From Lutibacter litoralis (GTDB taxonomy: Bacteria; Bacteroidota; Bacteroidia; Flavobacteriales; Flavobacteriaceae): a stretch of DNA of 64,000 nucleotides. The position numbers were made by a program, and so were the translations under genes. Below the pieces are notes generated by a model that ran no database searches, had not been told where the DNA came from, and was given only the letters and a program-made list of their open reading frames with translations. The DNA is taken from the NCBI RefSeq assembly GCF_014646675.1, contig NZ_BMNS01000001.1, forward strand, positions 29,766 to 93,765. Reading direction: 5' to 3'. This document shows positions 35,122 to 45,448 of the stretch, piece by piece. Each line of letters starts with the position of its first letter. Position 1 is the first letter of the stretch.

Positions 35122-36285
35122 ATGGCAGCAAAAATCAAAAACTTAAAAAATATACAAAATACCACCTATAGTTTAGAAAAACTCTTTGATGAAGCAGAAG
35201 ATTTTTTACCATTATTAGGAACAGATTATATAGAATTATATGTTGGAAACGCAAAACAATCTGCACATTTTTATAAAACTGCATTCGGATTTCAATCTGA
35301 AGCCTATGCAGGATTAGAAACTGGGTTAAAAGACCGAGTTTCCTATGTATTGAAACAAGATAAAATACGTTTAGTACTAACTTCTCCACTTCAAAAAGAT
35401 GGAGAAATCAACCAACATATTAATATCCATGGAGACGGTGTTAAAATTGTTGCGCTGTGGGTTGAAGATGCAAAAAAGGCTTATGAAGAAACTACTTCCA
35501 GAGGCGCAAAATCGTATCTAAAACCTACTGTTGAAAAAGATGAATTTGGAGAAGTAGTTCGTTCAGGAATTTATACATATGGCGAAACTGTACACATTTT
35601 TGTAGAACGTAAAAATTACAACGGTGTTTTTTTACCTGGCTATAAAAAATGGGAATCGCATTACAATCCAACACCAGTTGGTTTAAATTATGTTGATCAC
35701 ATGGTTGGTAATGTTGGTTGGGGAGAAATGAAAAAATGGTGCGAATTTTATGCAAAAACGATGGGGTTTGCTCAAATTATTTCTTTTACTGATGACGATA
35801 TTTCTACAGATTATACTGCATTAATGAGTAAAGTAATGTCCAATGGAAATGGAAGAATTAAATTTCCAATAAACGAACCTGCAAAAGGTAAAAAGAAATC
35901 TCAAATTGAAGAATACCTTGATTTCTACAATGGTTCAGGAGTGCAACATATTGCTTTAGCAACAAACAATATTGTTGAAACTGTTTCTGAAATGAGAAAA
36001 AGAGGTGTTGAATTTTTATATGTTCCAGAAACGTATTACGATGATTTGTTAGAACGGGTTGGAGATATAGATGAAAATGTTGAAGTTTTAAAAGAGCATG
36101 GAATTTTAATTGACAGAGATGATGAAGGATATTTACTCCAGTTATTTACAAAACCAGTTGTTGATAGACCAACAATGTTTTTTGAAATAATTCAAAGAAA
36201 AGGAGCGCAATCTTTTGGTGTTGGTAACTTTAAAGCACTTTTTGAAGCTATAGAAAGAGAACAAGAAAATAGAGGAACTTTATAA
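35122..36285 (+). CDS. hpd: 4-hydroxyphenylpyruvate dioxygenase
   Basis: A 387-residue VOC-fold iron enzyme converting 4-hydroxyphenylpyruvate to homogentisate, the substrate of the neighbouring HmgA. Iron ligands appear in YVDHMVGNVG (His), GVQHIALAT (His) and MFFEIIQRKG (Glu). The closing helix ends EREQENRGTL, as in other Hpd proteins. It is in the same operon as hmgA and the flavin reductase-type gene (7-base gap). Note that fumarylacetoacetase and maleylacetoacetate isomerase are not in this cluster. Confidence 0.96.
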   Translation: MAAKIKNLKNIQNTTYSLEKLFDEAEDFLPLLGTDYIELYVGNAKQSAHFYKTAFGFQSEAYAGLETGLKDRVSYVLKQDKIRLVLTSPLQKDGEINQHINIHGDGVKIVALWVEDAKKAYEETTSRGAKSYLKPTVEKDEFGEVVRSGIYTYGETVHIFVERKNYNGVFLPGYKKWESHYNPTPVGLNYVDHMVGNVGWGEMKKWCEFYAKTMGFAQIISFTDDDISTDYTALMSKVMSNGNGRIKFPINEPAKGKKKSQIEEYLDFYNGSGVQHIALATNNIVETVSEMRKRGVEFLYVPETYYDDLLERVGDIDENVEVLKEHGILIDRDDEGYLLQLFTKPVVDRPTMFFEIIQRKGAQSFGVGNFKALFEAIEREQENRGTL

Positions 36286-36292
36286 AAAGAAG

Positions 36293-37192
36293 ATGAAATC
36301 AGAAATTACATCAATAGATCCAGCTTCAATAACTATTGCCGAATTGCATAGCATTTTATTAACTGCTGTAGCACCAAGACCTATTGCTTTTGCAAGTACT
36401 GTAGATACAAATGGCAACGTAAATTTAAGTCCGTTTAGTTTTTTTAACGTGTTTAGTGCAAACCCACCAATTTTAATTTTTTCTCCTGCCAGAAGAGTAA
36501 AAAACAACACCATTAAACATACTTTTGAAAATGTAAAAAACACAAAGGAAGTAGTTATAAATATTGTTAATTTTCCCATTGTAGAACAAATGTCACTTTC
36601 TAGTACAGAATATGATACTGGCATTAACGAATTTATTAAATCTGGGTTAACACCTGTTCCTTCAGTAAAAGTTACACCGCCTAGAGTTGGGGAATCACCT
36701 GTTTCATTTGAGTGTGAAGTTGATAATATTATTGAATTAGGAAAAGAAGGAGGCGCTGGAAATTTAATAATTTCAAGAGTCGTTTGTATTCATATTAATA
36801 ATAAATATACAGATGCTAACGGGAATTTAGACACTAAAAAATTAGACTTAGTGGCACGTATGGGCGGCAGTTGGTACGCTAGACTTATTAAAGAATCTTT
36901 ATTTGAAATTCCAAAACCTATTTTTAATAAAGGTATTGGAGTAGATAGTCTTCCAAAACACGCTTTGAACAGTACCATTTTAACTGGTAATAATTTAGGT
37001 CGTTTGGGGAATTTACCAACAATTCCATCATCAAAAGAAATAGAAAAAATTAAAAAAACTGCAATTATAGCTACTATATTGGCTATCCAAAATAAAACTG
37101 AAAAAGAAAATCAGCTACATTCAATTGTGAAAAAATTATTAGACGAAGGTCAATTAGAACAAGCTCTTATTACCTTATTTTGCTTAGAATAA
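36293..37192 (+). CDS. Flavin reductase-like FMN-binding protein
   Basis: A 299-residue protein with an N-terminal flavin-reductase-like (DIM6/NTAB) domain: LTAVAPRPIAFASTVD, NLSPFSFFNVFSANPPILIFS and ECEVDNIIELGKE. The C-terminal 80 residues are a helical extension. Such proteins often follow hpd in flavobacteria (recalled, not checked). The partner oxygenase and substrate are unknown. It is last in the dehydrogenase-hmgA-hpd operon. A weak hairpin with a T-rich tail (about 37205-37250) may end the transcript. Confidence 0.85.
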   Translation: MKSEITSIDPASITIAELHSILLTAVAPRPIAFASTVDTNGNVNLSPFSFFNVFSANPPILIFSPARRVKNNTIKHTFENVKNTKEVVINIVNFPIVEQMSLSSTEYDTGINEFIKSGLTPVPSVKVTPPRVGESPVSFECEVDNIIELGKEGGAGNLIISRVVCIHINNKYTDANGNLDTKKLDLVARMGGSWYARLIKESLFEIPKPIFNKGIGVDSLPKHALNSTILTGNNLGRLGNLPTIPSSKEIEKIKKTAIIATILAIQNKTEKENQLHSIVKKLLDEGQLEQALITLFCLE

Positions 37193-37304
37193 CTATTTAC
37201 TTTATTGCCTGTTTTTATAGTTTATAAATATGAGGCATCTTTTTTATTTTTTAGTATAAACTATTAATTATATTTAACCTTTAATTTAAAAGAACAAAAT
37301 ACAG

Positions 37305-37847
37305 ATGAAAAAAATCACAATTGCTGCCCTATTATTAATTAGCAGTGTTGTACTATTTGCACAACAAAATAATGATTATTCTGAAATGAATAATGAATTA
37401 AAATTAAATATGTCTAATTTAATTGGTTTTAAGTGGTTAGATGTAGGTTACGAACGTATTTTAAATGAATAATCTTCTATAGGTTTTGGAACACTTATAA
37501 GTTTAGATAATGATGTAGATGGTTTAGATGAGTACAGAACATTTTCTTTAACTCCTTATTACAGGCATTTTTTCTCAAGCAAATATGCTCAAGGTTTTTT
37601 TGTAGAAGCTTTTACAATGATACATTCTGGTAAATTTGACGATTATTACTATGATGATTATAATTCTCATATAACAGATCATAAATATACAGATTTAGCT
37701 GTAGGGATTTCAGTTGGCGGAAAATGGGTAACAAGAAGAGGTTTTGTGGCCGAAATATATGCAGGAATTAGTAGAGATATGCTTAATAATAGTGATATAG
37801 AGGTTGTTGGAAGAGGTGGCGTTTCCATTGGGTATAGATTCCAATAA
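37305..37847 (+). pseudogene. Outer-membrane protein gene broken by one in-frame stop
   Basis: An ATG at 37305 opens a signal peptide (KKITIAALLLISSVVLFAQ) and a beta-rich protein that reads MSNLIGFKWLDVGYERILNE, then TAA at 37470-37472, then continues in the same frame as SSIGFGTLISLDNDVDG to a stop at 37845-37847 (about 180 codons in all). The second part ends GRGGVSIGYRFQ, a typical outer-membrane barrel C-terminus. It resembles DUF3575-type proteins. A single GAA, AAA or similar codon changed to TAA, or a sequencing error, would explain it. The open part from 37617 alone is unlikely to be functional. Confidence 0.85.
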
Positions 37848-37861
37848 GAAAAATACTTTTA

Positions 37862-37898
37862 TAAAAAAAGCCGAACAAATTTGCTCGGCTTTTTTTAT
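37862..37898. terminator. Bidirectional terminator between the broken gene and atpC
   Basis: AAAAAAAGCCGA and TCGGCTTTTTTT flank a 10-base loop at 37863-37897. It is a good terminator in both directions, serving the plus-strand pseudogene and the minus-strand atpD-atpC unit. Confidence 0.85.
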
Positions 37899-37913
37899 AT
37901 ATAAATTTAAAAA

Positions 37914-38192
37914 TTAGTCCGCAAGAATAATAACCTTGTTTTCTTTCATTTCAACAGTTCCGCTTTTTATTTGCAATGCATATTCTCCTTTGGTAATTGT
38001 AAAATTAGCTTCAAATTGTTCATCAATTTTTACATTTGCTCCTTGAAATCTTACAGTTCCTTCCACAAGTAAAGAGACAATTGGTGCGTGATTGTTTAAC
38101 ATCTGAAAGTCACCATTAATACCCGGAACAGCAATTAAATCAACTTCTGAATGTAATAATGTTGCTTCTGGTGATACTATTTCTAAAATCAT
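37914..38192 (-). CDS. atpC: F1 ATP synthase epsilon subunit (short form)
   Basis: A 92-residue epsilon subunit of the F1 sector (central stalk), essentially only the N-terminal beta-sandwich domain (LEIVSPEATLLHSEVDLIAVPGINGDFQMLNNHAP). The usual proteobacterial protein is about 135 residues with a C-terminal helical hairpin that can inhibit ATPase, and that part is absent here. It lies 23 bases after atpD. From memory, the two-gene atpD-atpC unit apart from the other atp genes is usual in Bacteroidota. Confidence 0.93.
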   Translation of the reverse strand: MILEIVSPEATLLHSEVDLIAVPGINGDFQMLNNHAPIVSLLVEGTVRFQGANVKIDEQFEANFTITKGEYALQIKSGTVEMKENKVIILAD

Positions 38193-38215
38193 TTTTTTAG
38201 TTTTTGTTGTTAGTT

Positions 38216-39736
<1,521 letters not shown>

Positions 39737-39786
39737 TTATATTTTAGATAATTAATCTTTTTAGTCTAACCTATTTTTTCGAAGTG

Positions 39787-39794
39787 CAAAGATA
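39787..39794 (-). promoter_or_regulatory. Candidate -7 box for atpD
   Basis: The minus strand reads TATCTTTG (TAnnTTTG), 62 bases upstream of the atpD ATG, implying a leader of about 55 bases. Confidence 0.5.
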
Positions 39795-39844
39795 GTTCTT
39801 TGATTTTATTTTAAAAAAAATAATTAGAGTTTTTTAATAAAAAC

Positions 39845-39875
39845 AAAAGCCCTGAAAATTTAGGGCTTTTATTTT
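39845..39875 (-). terminator. Terminator of the TonB-dependent receptor gene
   Basis: AAAAGCCCT and AGGGCTTTT pair around an 8-base loop. On the minus strand the stem is followed by TTTTGTTTTT. It lies 20 bases after the receptor stop at 39896. Confidence 0.8.
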
Positions 39876-39895
39876 AAACTTTTTTTTAACTTAAA

Positions 39896-42817
39896 TTATG
39901 GATTAATAGTCCAAGAAGCAAAGTACTGTGAACCAATTTTTCCATTACCTGGTGCACTTAAGTATTCCTTACCTCCTAGGTTAGCTCCACCAATTTTAAA
40001 AGTAGATTTCCATTTTGGTACCGTATAATTAATTTGAGCATCAACCACAGTTCTTGCATCTATTACAGCATCTACAAATGAAGATTGCCAGAAGTATTCA
40101 TCACTCCAACGAACATTTATATTAAATCCTAAATTTTCAATTACATCAGTATTTCCAATAGAAAATTTCACTTTATTTTCTGGAGTATTAAATCCTGCTT
40201 CATAATCTGGATCACTTTCTTGATCAAAATCAAATTTAGCATATGTATAACTTAAACCTACACTATAATTACCCGCAACCTTAGAGGAAACTCCAATACT
40301 ACCTCCATAAGATGAAATATCTGCTTTTGAATTTGTATAAACTTGAAATGGTTGCCAATCACCATTTCCAATTGCAATTAATGCAGCTGGTGTTGGACCT
40401 CCTAATTGAGCTGGAAGAGGAATAATGTCAGAAAAATCAACCTGACCATAGTGTGGTACTACAACCGTTTTGTTTCCAATAAAATCTTCATAATTATTAT
40501 AGTAAGCACTCGCATCTAAAGAAAACATACCAAACACTGCCCTATAACCAATTTCATAAGCTGTAACTTTCTCTGGTTTTACATAATCAAAATTACCAAC
40601 TTTTAACAAACTAGGATTTGGAGAACCAGCAGCAGCACTTGCACCAAAAGCACGTAAAGAGGCTAATGTATAAGCGTTTTCATAGGCAGATCTTCCAGTT
40701 AGTTGAACTGAAGCTGGAAACCCTAATTGTTGGGCTGTTGCACTATTAGGTTTTGGATTGGATGTATAGCGATCTAAGTTGTCTGGTGCAGATCCAACTA
40801 AAATAGCTTGTGAAGCATCTAAACCAATGTATTGATCTTGTGTTGTTGGATTTCTAAATCCTGTTTGGAAAGACGCTCTTACATTTCTAGTTTTCCCTTG
40901 TCCTAATGAATATGATAACGAAATTCTTGGAGATACATTTCCGTCAAAATTCTTTGCTTTATCATAACGAATAGAACCTGTAAACTTTAAGCGATCGTCT
41001 AAATATTTCTTCTGAATTTGAGTATAAGCACCATATTCGTTATAATCAATTGCACCATCATAATCTGTAAAAATGGTTCCGCTAGAATTTAAAGAATATT
41101 GTCTCCAAGAACCTCCTAATTGAATATCTGCAAAATCCACTAATTTATGAAAGTTATAGTTTGCATCAGCATGGTATATTCTTGTATTATCTTGAAACTT
41201 AGCTCCTGTTGCCAAATCTGGATCTGAGGCAGTAGCATCTAAAGCTGCCTTAAATTCTGGTGTTCCAGGTTGTAAAGTAACAGTTGCATCTGCAAATTGT
41301 CTTGCACCAGCGTGCAGTTGAGCAGAAGCTGCTGCAACATCAGCTGGAGAACCTCCACCTTGAAGAATTTGACCTGCTCCTGAAGCATATGCACCGGCAT
41401 ACGTACCAAACCATTGAGATGCATCTGCTTTATTCATATTAATACCTGCAAAACGCATATCATAAGAATCTCCCGCATCTTCATCTGTCATATAAGCTCT
41501 TACAAAAAAGTCATCATTTCTAACTTCAATTTTATGTTGTTGCATAAAGAAGTTTTTAATACTATATCTATTTGCTCCTTGATAAATGGTATTTCCCTTA
41601 CCAAATTTGGCATTATAAATAAATTCTAAATCGTCTTCAAAAGGCTTGTAATGTAAGGCAATATCTACTTTAGCACTTTCTGCTTGATAATCGGTTAAAT
41701 CTCTTTCTCTATATCCTGTACGAGAGACGTTGTCTTTTGGAATCAAAGCAACTAACGGCCCTAATTCAGGGTTAGTAGTCGAAGCCAAATAACCAGCTAC
41801 ACCTTGCAAATCTCCAAATGGAGTCTCTGATAACTTTACTTCATCTCCATATACATTTAATCTATCAAATGCTGTTTGCCCTGTTTCAGGTACTATTATA
41901 GAAGATTCTCCTGGAACGCTATTAAGATGGTCATAATCTTTGTAATCTGTAGCATACCATTCTGTTCCTTTTAAAAAAGAAAATGAAGCTTTTGCAGCAA
42001 ATTTATCACTAAATTTATGTGCCATTCTTATCCCTGCATCTACAAAATTATTATCTCCCGCATCTTTAGATGATGTTAATCCTGTTTTACCATATACACT
42101 TACTCCTTCAGAGTTAAATGGATTTTTACTTGTCATAAACAAAATACCATTAAAAGCATTTGCACCATATAAAGCGGAAGAAGCTCCTGGCAATAATTCA
42201 ACAGTATTTACATCTAATTCAGACATTCCTAAAAGGTTTCCTAAATTAAAATTAAGAGCCGGTGACGAATTATCCATGCCATCTACCAATTGCATAAAAC
42301 GTGTATTTGCAAAAGTTGCAAAACCTCTAGTGTTAACAGATTTAAATGTTAAACTATTGGTATTTACATCTACTCCTTTTAAGTTTTCTAAACCATCATA
42401 AAACGTAGGTGAAGAAGTGTTTTTTATTTCTCTAACATCCATTCTTTCAATAGTCACTGGAGATTCTAGAATGCGCTCTGGAGTTCTAGAAGCAGATACA
42501 ACCACCTCGTCTAACGCAGTAGCAGACTCTTCTAATGAAATGGTTATTTTTTGATCATCTTTAGTAATTTCAACTTCGGTTGAAGAATAACCAATTAATG
42601 AAACCTCAATTGAAAATGGAGGATTTTGGGCAATTTTTAATGAAAAATTTCCATCAAAATCGGTTGTTGTCCCTATAGACTTTCCCACAACCTTAATATT
42701 GGCACCCGGAATAGGCTGGCCTGTTTTTGCTTCGATTACCGATCCTGTAATTGATGTTTGAGCCAACATCGAAACGCTAATAAAAAGTACAAAAAAAACA
42801 CTTAATAATTTTTTCAT
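39896..42817 (-). CDS. TonB-dependent receptor with carboxypeptidase-like N-terminal domain
   Basis: A 973-residue outer-membrane transporter. A signal peptide (KKLLSVFFVLFISVSMLAQ) is followed by a CarboxypepD_reg-like domain (TGSVIEAKTGQPIPGANIKV, residues 25-105). Next come a TonB-box-like start of the plug (ALDEVVVSASRTPE), a plug with VNTRGFATFANTRFMQLVDG and a 22-strand-type barrel. ATG at 42817 is chosen since the longer frame to 42922 would precede the signal peptide with unrelated residues. There is no SusD gene next to it. The substrate is unknown. It is probably monocistronic. Confidence 0.92.
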   Translation of the reverse strand: MKKLLSVFFVLFISVSMLAQTSITGSVIEAKTGQPIPGANIKVVGKSIGTTTDFDGNFSLKIAQNPPFSIEVSLIGYSSTEVEITKDDQKITISLEESATALDEVVVSASRTPERILESPVTIERMDVREIKNTSSPTFYDGLENLKGVDVNTNSLTFKSVNTRGFATFANTRFMQLVDGMDNSSPALNFNLGNLLGMSELDVNTVELLPGASSALYGANAFNGILFMTSKNPFNSEGVSVYGKTGLTSSKDAGDNNFVDAGIRMAHKFSDKFAAKASFSFLKGTEWYATDYKDYDHLNSVPGESSIIVPETGQTAFDRLNVYGDEVKLSETPFGDLQGVAGYLASTTNPELGPLVALIPKDNVSRTGYRERDLTDYQAESAKVDIALHYKPFEDDLEFIYNAKFGKGNTIYQGANRYSIKNFFMQQHKIEVRNDDFFVRAYMTDEDAGDSYDMRFAGINMNKADASQWFGTYAGAYASGAGQILQGGGSPADVAAASAQLHAGARQFADATVTLQPGTPEFKAALDATASDPDLATGAKFQDNTRIYHADANYNFHKLVDFADIQLGGSWRQYSLNSSGTIFTDYDGAIDYNEYGAYTQIQKKYLDDRLKFTGSIRYDKAKNFDGNVSPRISLSYSLGQGKTRNVRASFQTGFRNPTTQDQYIGLDASQAILVGSAPDNLDRYTSNPKPNSATAQQLGFPASVQLTGRSAYENAYTLASLRAFGASAAAGSPNPSLLKVGNFDYVKPEKVTAYEIGYRAVFGMFSLDASAYYNNYEDFIGNKTVVVPHYGQVDFSDIIPLPAQLGGPTPAALIAIGNGDWQPFQVYTNSKADISSYGGSIGVSSKVAGNYSVGLSYTYAKFDFDQESDPDYEAGFNTPENKVKFSIGNTDVIENLGFNINVRWSDEYFWQSSFVDAVIDARTVVDAQINYTVPKWKSTFKIGGANLGGKEYLSAPGNGKIGSQYFASWTINP

Positions 42818-43076
42818 AATATATAATAGAGTATTGATTAACGGGTCGCAAAATACAAATTTTTTCCAATTAACATTAAAACAACCAATAAAAAAATGAA
42901 TATCTTTAAATATAAGGCGCATTTTATTGCGAATGTGATATTTATCACTTTAAAGTATTGCCATAAAATTATAAAAATCCATGTAACATTATTGATTAAT
43001 TAAAAATGTATTTATCTTAATTCTTTTCAAAAAAAACCTCTCTTAATTTTTAAATATTAATTAAATTTTATTTAAC

Positions 43077-43084
43077 TATTTTTG
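43077..43084 (+). promoter_or_regulatory. Candidate -7 box for the small membrane protein gene
   Basis: TATTTTTG matches TAnnTTTG, 22 bases upstream of the ATG at 43107. The extended TATTTTTGCACC is identical to that upstream of nqrA. Confidence 0.55.
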
Positions 43085-43106
43085 CACCAATTTAAAACTA
43101 ACTATT

Positions 43107-43541
43107 ATGATTAAAATGATTCACTCTTACTGGGCTTATATAGTTCTTATTGTATTAATTTTTGCTGTTATTAATGCCTTTTTAGGTTTAAAGGCCAACA
43201 AAAAATTTGAAGCTAAAGATTTACGAATTGCATTGTTTGCGCTAATTGCATCGCATATTCAATTAATTCTAGGCTTTGTAGCTTACTACTTATCATCTTT
43301 TTACGATATTATGCGTAATGTAGGGATGGGCGAAGTAATGAAAAATAGTGAATTAAGAAAAGTTTTAGTAGAACACCCATTAGTAGGTATCATTGGAATT
43401 ACCTTAATAACAATTGGTTTTTCTAAACATAAAAAGAAAACTACAGATGCTGCAAAGTTTAAAACAATTGCAGTATTTTACACAATTGCATTAATTTTAA
43501 TATTAAGTAGAATCCCTTGGGATTTATGGTTTTCTAACTAA
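43107..43541 (+). CDS. Four-helix membrane protein, cytochrome b-like
   Basis: A 144-residue integral membrane protein with four predicted helices (HSYWAYIVLIVLIFAVINAF, LFALIASHIQLILGFVAYYL, LVGIIGITLITIGFS, TIAVFYTIALILILS). Three His residues (HSYW near residue 5, SHIQL near residue 52, EHPL near residue 92) lie near membrane faces, which is why such proteins are often labelled cytochrome B, but heme binding is not shown. From memory, homologues are common in flavobacteria. Either Met 1 or Met 4 could be the start. A perfect 16-pair hairpin follows. Confidence 0.75.
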   Translation: MIKMIHSYWAYIVLIVLIFAVINAFLGLKANKKFEAKDLRIALFALIASHIQLILGFVAYYLSSFYDIMRNVGMGEVMKNSELRKVLVEHPLVGIIGITLITIGFSKHKKKTTDAAKFKTIAVFYTIALILILSRIPWDLWFSN

Positions 43542-43548
43542 TTAAAAT

Positions 43549-43594
43549 GTAGGTTGTTTTAAAATTCACTTTTAAAACAACCTACTATATTTTT
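43549..43594 (+). terminator. Terminator hairpin with a perfect 16-pair stem
   Basis: GTAGGTTGTTTTAAAA (43549-43564), a 5-base loop and TTTTAAAACAACCTAC (43570-43585) form a perfect stem followed by TATATTTTT. It separates the small membrane protein gene from plsC. Read-through is possible because the tail is interrupted. Confidence 0.7.
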
Positions 43595-43598
43595 AAAC

Positions 43599-44330
43599 AT
43601 GAAAAAAATACTATCGTACATACTTTCTCCAATTTTCTATCTTTTTTATGGAATTTTATTGCTAATTTTTCACGCATTACAATGGATTGGTTTTAATGTT
43701 GGAAACTACAAAGGGCACAAGATTGCAGTTGATTTAATGAATTGCGCACTTACATCCCTTTTGTACATTTTAGGAACGCGTATAAAATTTATAAATAAGT
43801 ATCCAATTCCAAAAGACGTTCCGTTAATAATTGTCTCCAACCACCAAAGTATGCATGATATTTGTCCTATTTCTTGCTATCTAAAAAAACAACACCCGAA
43901 ATTTGTTTCAAAAATTGAATTAGGAAAAGGAATTCCAAGTGTATCTTATAATTTAAGACATGGAGGCTCTGTATTAATAGATAGAAAAGATCCAAGACAG
44001 TCTTTAACTGCAATTAGAGATTTTGGAAAATATATTGAAAAGAACAACTATGCTGCAGTAATTTTTCCTGAAGGTACTAGAAGTAAAGATGGTGTTCCAA
44101 AACGTTTTTCAGAAAATGGGTTGAAAATGCTTACCAAATTTGCACCTTCTGCATATGTAATTCCTGTTACGATTAACAACTGCTGGAAACTTAATAAATT
44201 TGGGATGTTCCCTTTAGAGATAGGTGTAAAAGTTACTTTTGAGTTTCACGAACCAATAGAAGCAAATTCCTTAAAATTTGAAGACTTATTTAAAAAAGTA
44301 GAAAGCTCGATAAAAAATTCCGTAATTTAG
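43599..44330 (+). CDS. plsC: 1-acyl-sn-glycerol-3-phosphate acyltransferase
   Basis: A 243-residue membrane-associated acyltransferase making phosphatidic acid. Motif I is VSNHQSMHDI (an NHxxxxD variant with Gln after His), near residues 80-90, and motif III is IFPEGTRSKDG near residue 165. Two N-terminal hydrophobic stretches (residues 5-30) anchor it. The next gene, an acyl-ACP desaturase, lies 25 bases downstream on the same strand, so the pair may be co-transcribed to adjust membrane lipid composition. Confidence 0.92.
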   Translation: MKKILSYILSPIFYLFYGILLLIFHALQWIGFNVGNYKGHKIAVDLMNCALTSLLYILGTRIKFINKYPIPKDVPLIIVSNHQSMHDICPISCYLKKQHPKFVSKIELGKGIPSVSYNLRHGGSVLIDRKDPRQSLTAIRDFGKYIEKNNYAAVIFPEGTRSKDGVPKRFSENGLKMLTKFAPSAYVIPVTINNCWKLNKFGMFPLEIGVKVTFEFHEPIEANSLKFEDLFKKVESSIKNSVI

Positions 44331-44355
44331 CAGCCTACTACTAAAAAAATAAGAC

Positions 44356-45351
44356 ATGTCGTTACACAATATCCGGTTAGAGGTAATGCTAACCCTAGAA
44401 AAAAATATAGATACTTTTGTAGAAAAGTTCTTAATTACTCCCGAAAAAATTTGGCAACCAACAGATTTTTTACCGAACTCTCAAAGCGAAAAATTTATTG
44501 ATGAAGTAAACGAAATTCGAGAATTATCTAAAGAAATGGACGATGATTTTTGGGTGGTTTTAGTTGGTGATACTATTACAGAAGAAGCTTTGCCTACATA
44601 CGAGTCTTGGCTACTAGATGTAGAAGGAATTTCTCAGCACAGCGCAAACGGAGGCGATAATGGTTGGGCAAAATGGATTAGAGCTTGGACTGGTGAAGAA
44701 AATAGACACGGAGATGTATTAAATAAATATTTATACTTATCCGGACGCGTAAATATGCGTGAAGTTGAAATAACAACCCAACATTTAATTTCTGATGGTT
44801 TTGATATTGGTACTGCACGCGATCCTTATAAAAACTTTGTTTATACCAGTTTTCAAGAATTGGCAACATTTGTTTCTCATAATAATGTTGCTAAAATCGC
44901 ACGTAAAAACGGACATAAATTATTAGCTAAAATGTCAAAAATTATTGCTGGTGACGAAATGCGTCATCACTTGGCATATACAGAATTTGTGCGACAAATC
45001 TTTCAACACGATCCAAGTGAAATGATGTTAGCTTTTCAATATATGATGAAACATAAAATTGTAATGCCTGCAATGAATTTAAGACATTCTTTTGAAGAAA
45101 AAGGAACTTTATTCGATCAATTTTCTATTGTAGCGCAGCGCACTGGTGTGTATACCGGTTTTGATTATGTAGATATTATTAGAAAATTAAATGCTACTTG
45201 GGAAATTGATAAAATTACTGGTTTAACCGCCGAAGCTGAAAAGGCAAGAGATTATTTAATGAAACTACCAGATCGTATGTATAGAATTACCGAAAGAATT
45301 GTAATTCCAAGTACAAAATACGAGTTTAAATGGATGCATCCTTTAACTTAA
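44356..45351 (+). CDS. Soluble acyl-ACP desaturase
   Basis: A 331-residue di-iron desaturase of the FA_desaturase_2 (stearoyl-ACP desaturase) type that inserts a double bond into acyl-ACP. The two diiron ExxH motifs are visible as ENRHGD near residue 116 and DEMRHH near residue 200, and the partner Glu lies in TITEEALPTYE near residue 77. Location downstream of plsC fits lipid unsaturation control. The double bond position and native acyl chain are not predictable from sequence. Confidence 0.92.
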   Translation: MSLHNIRLEVMLTLEKNIDTFVEKFLITPEKIWQPTDFLPNSQSEKFIDEVNEIRELSKEMDDDFWVVLVGDTITEEALPTYESWLLDVEGISQHSANGGDNGWAKWIRAWTGEENRHGDVLNKYLYLSGRVNMREVEITTQHLISDGFDIGTARDPYKNFVYTSFQELATFVSHNNVAKIARKNGHKLLAKMSKIIAGDEMRHHLAYTEFVRQIFQHDPSEMMLAFQYMMKHKIVMPAMNLRHSFEEKGTLFDQFSIVAQRTGVYTGFDYVDIIRKLNATWEIDKITGLTAEAEKARDYLMKLPDRMYRITERIVIPSTKYEFKWMHPLT

Positions 45352-45370
45352 AATTTAAAAGTTATCTAAA

Positions 45371-45400
45371 TTGTCATTCCTGCTTATGCAGGGATGACAA
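45371..45400. repeat. REP-like hairpin after the desaturase gene
   Basis: TTGTCATTCCTGC (45371-45383), loop TTAT and GCAGGGATGACAA (45388-45400) pair over 13 positions with one G.T wobble. It resembles the GTCATTCCTGC...GCAGGAATGAC repeat found between genes in many bacteria, including flavobacteria. It lies 20 bases after the desaturase stop. Confidence 0.65.
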
Positions 45401-45404
45401 TATT

Positions 45405-45448
45405 AAAAAAGCTAAGAGGTATCTTTTAAATATTTGTTAGCTTTTTTT
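45405..45448. terminator. Bidirectional terminator between converging genes
   Basis: AAAAAAGCTAA (45405-45415) and TTAGCTTTTTTT (45437-45448) pair around a 21-base loop. It serves the plus-strand desaturase and also overlaps the stop of the minus-strand hydrolase at 45447. Confidence 0.65.

Noticed and set aside
42818-42922. Longer N-terminus of the TonB-dependent receptor
   Set aside because: It would place 35 unrelated residues before a good signal peptide; the start at 42817 gives a normal protein.
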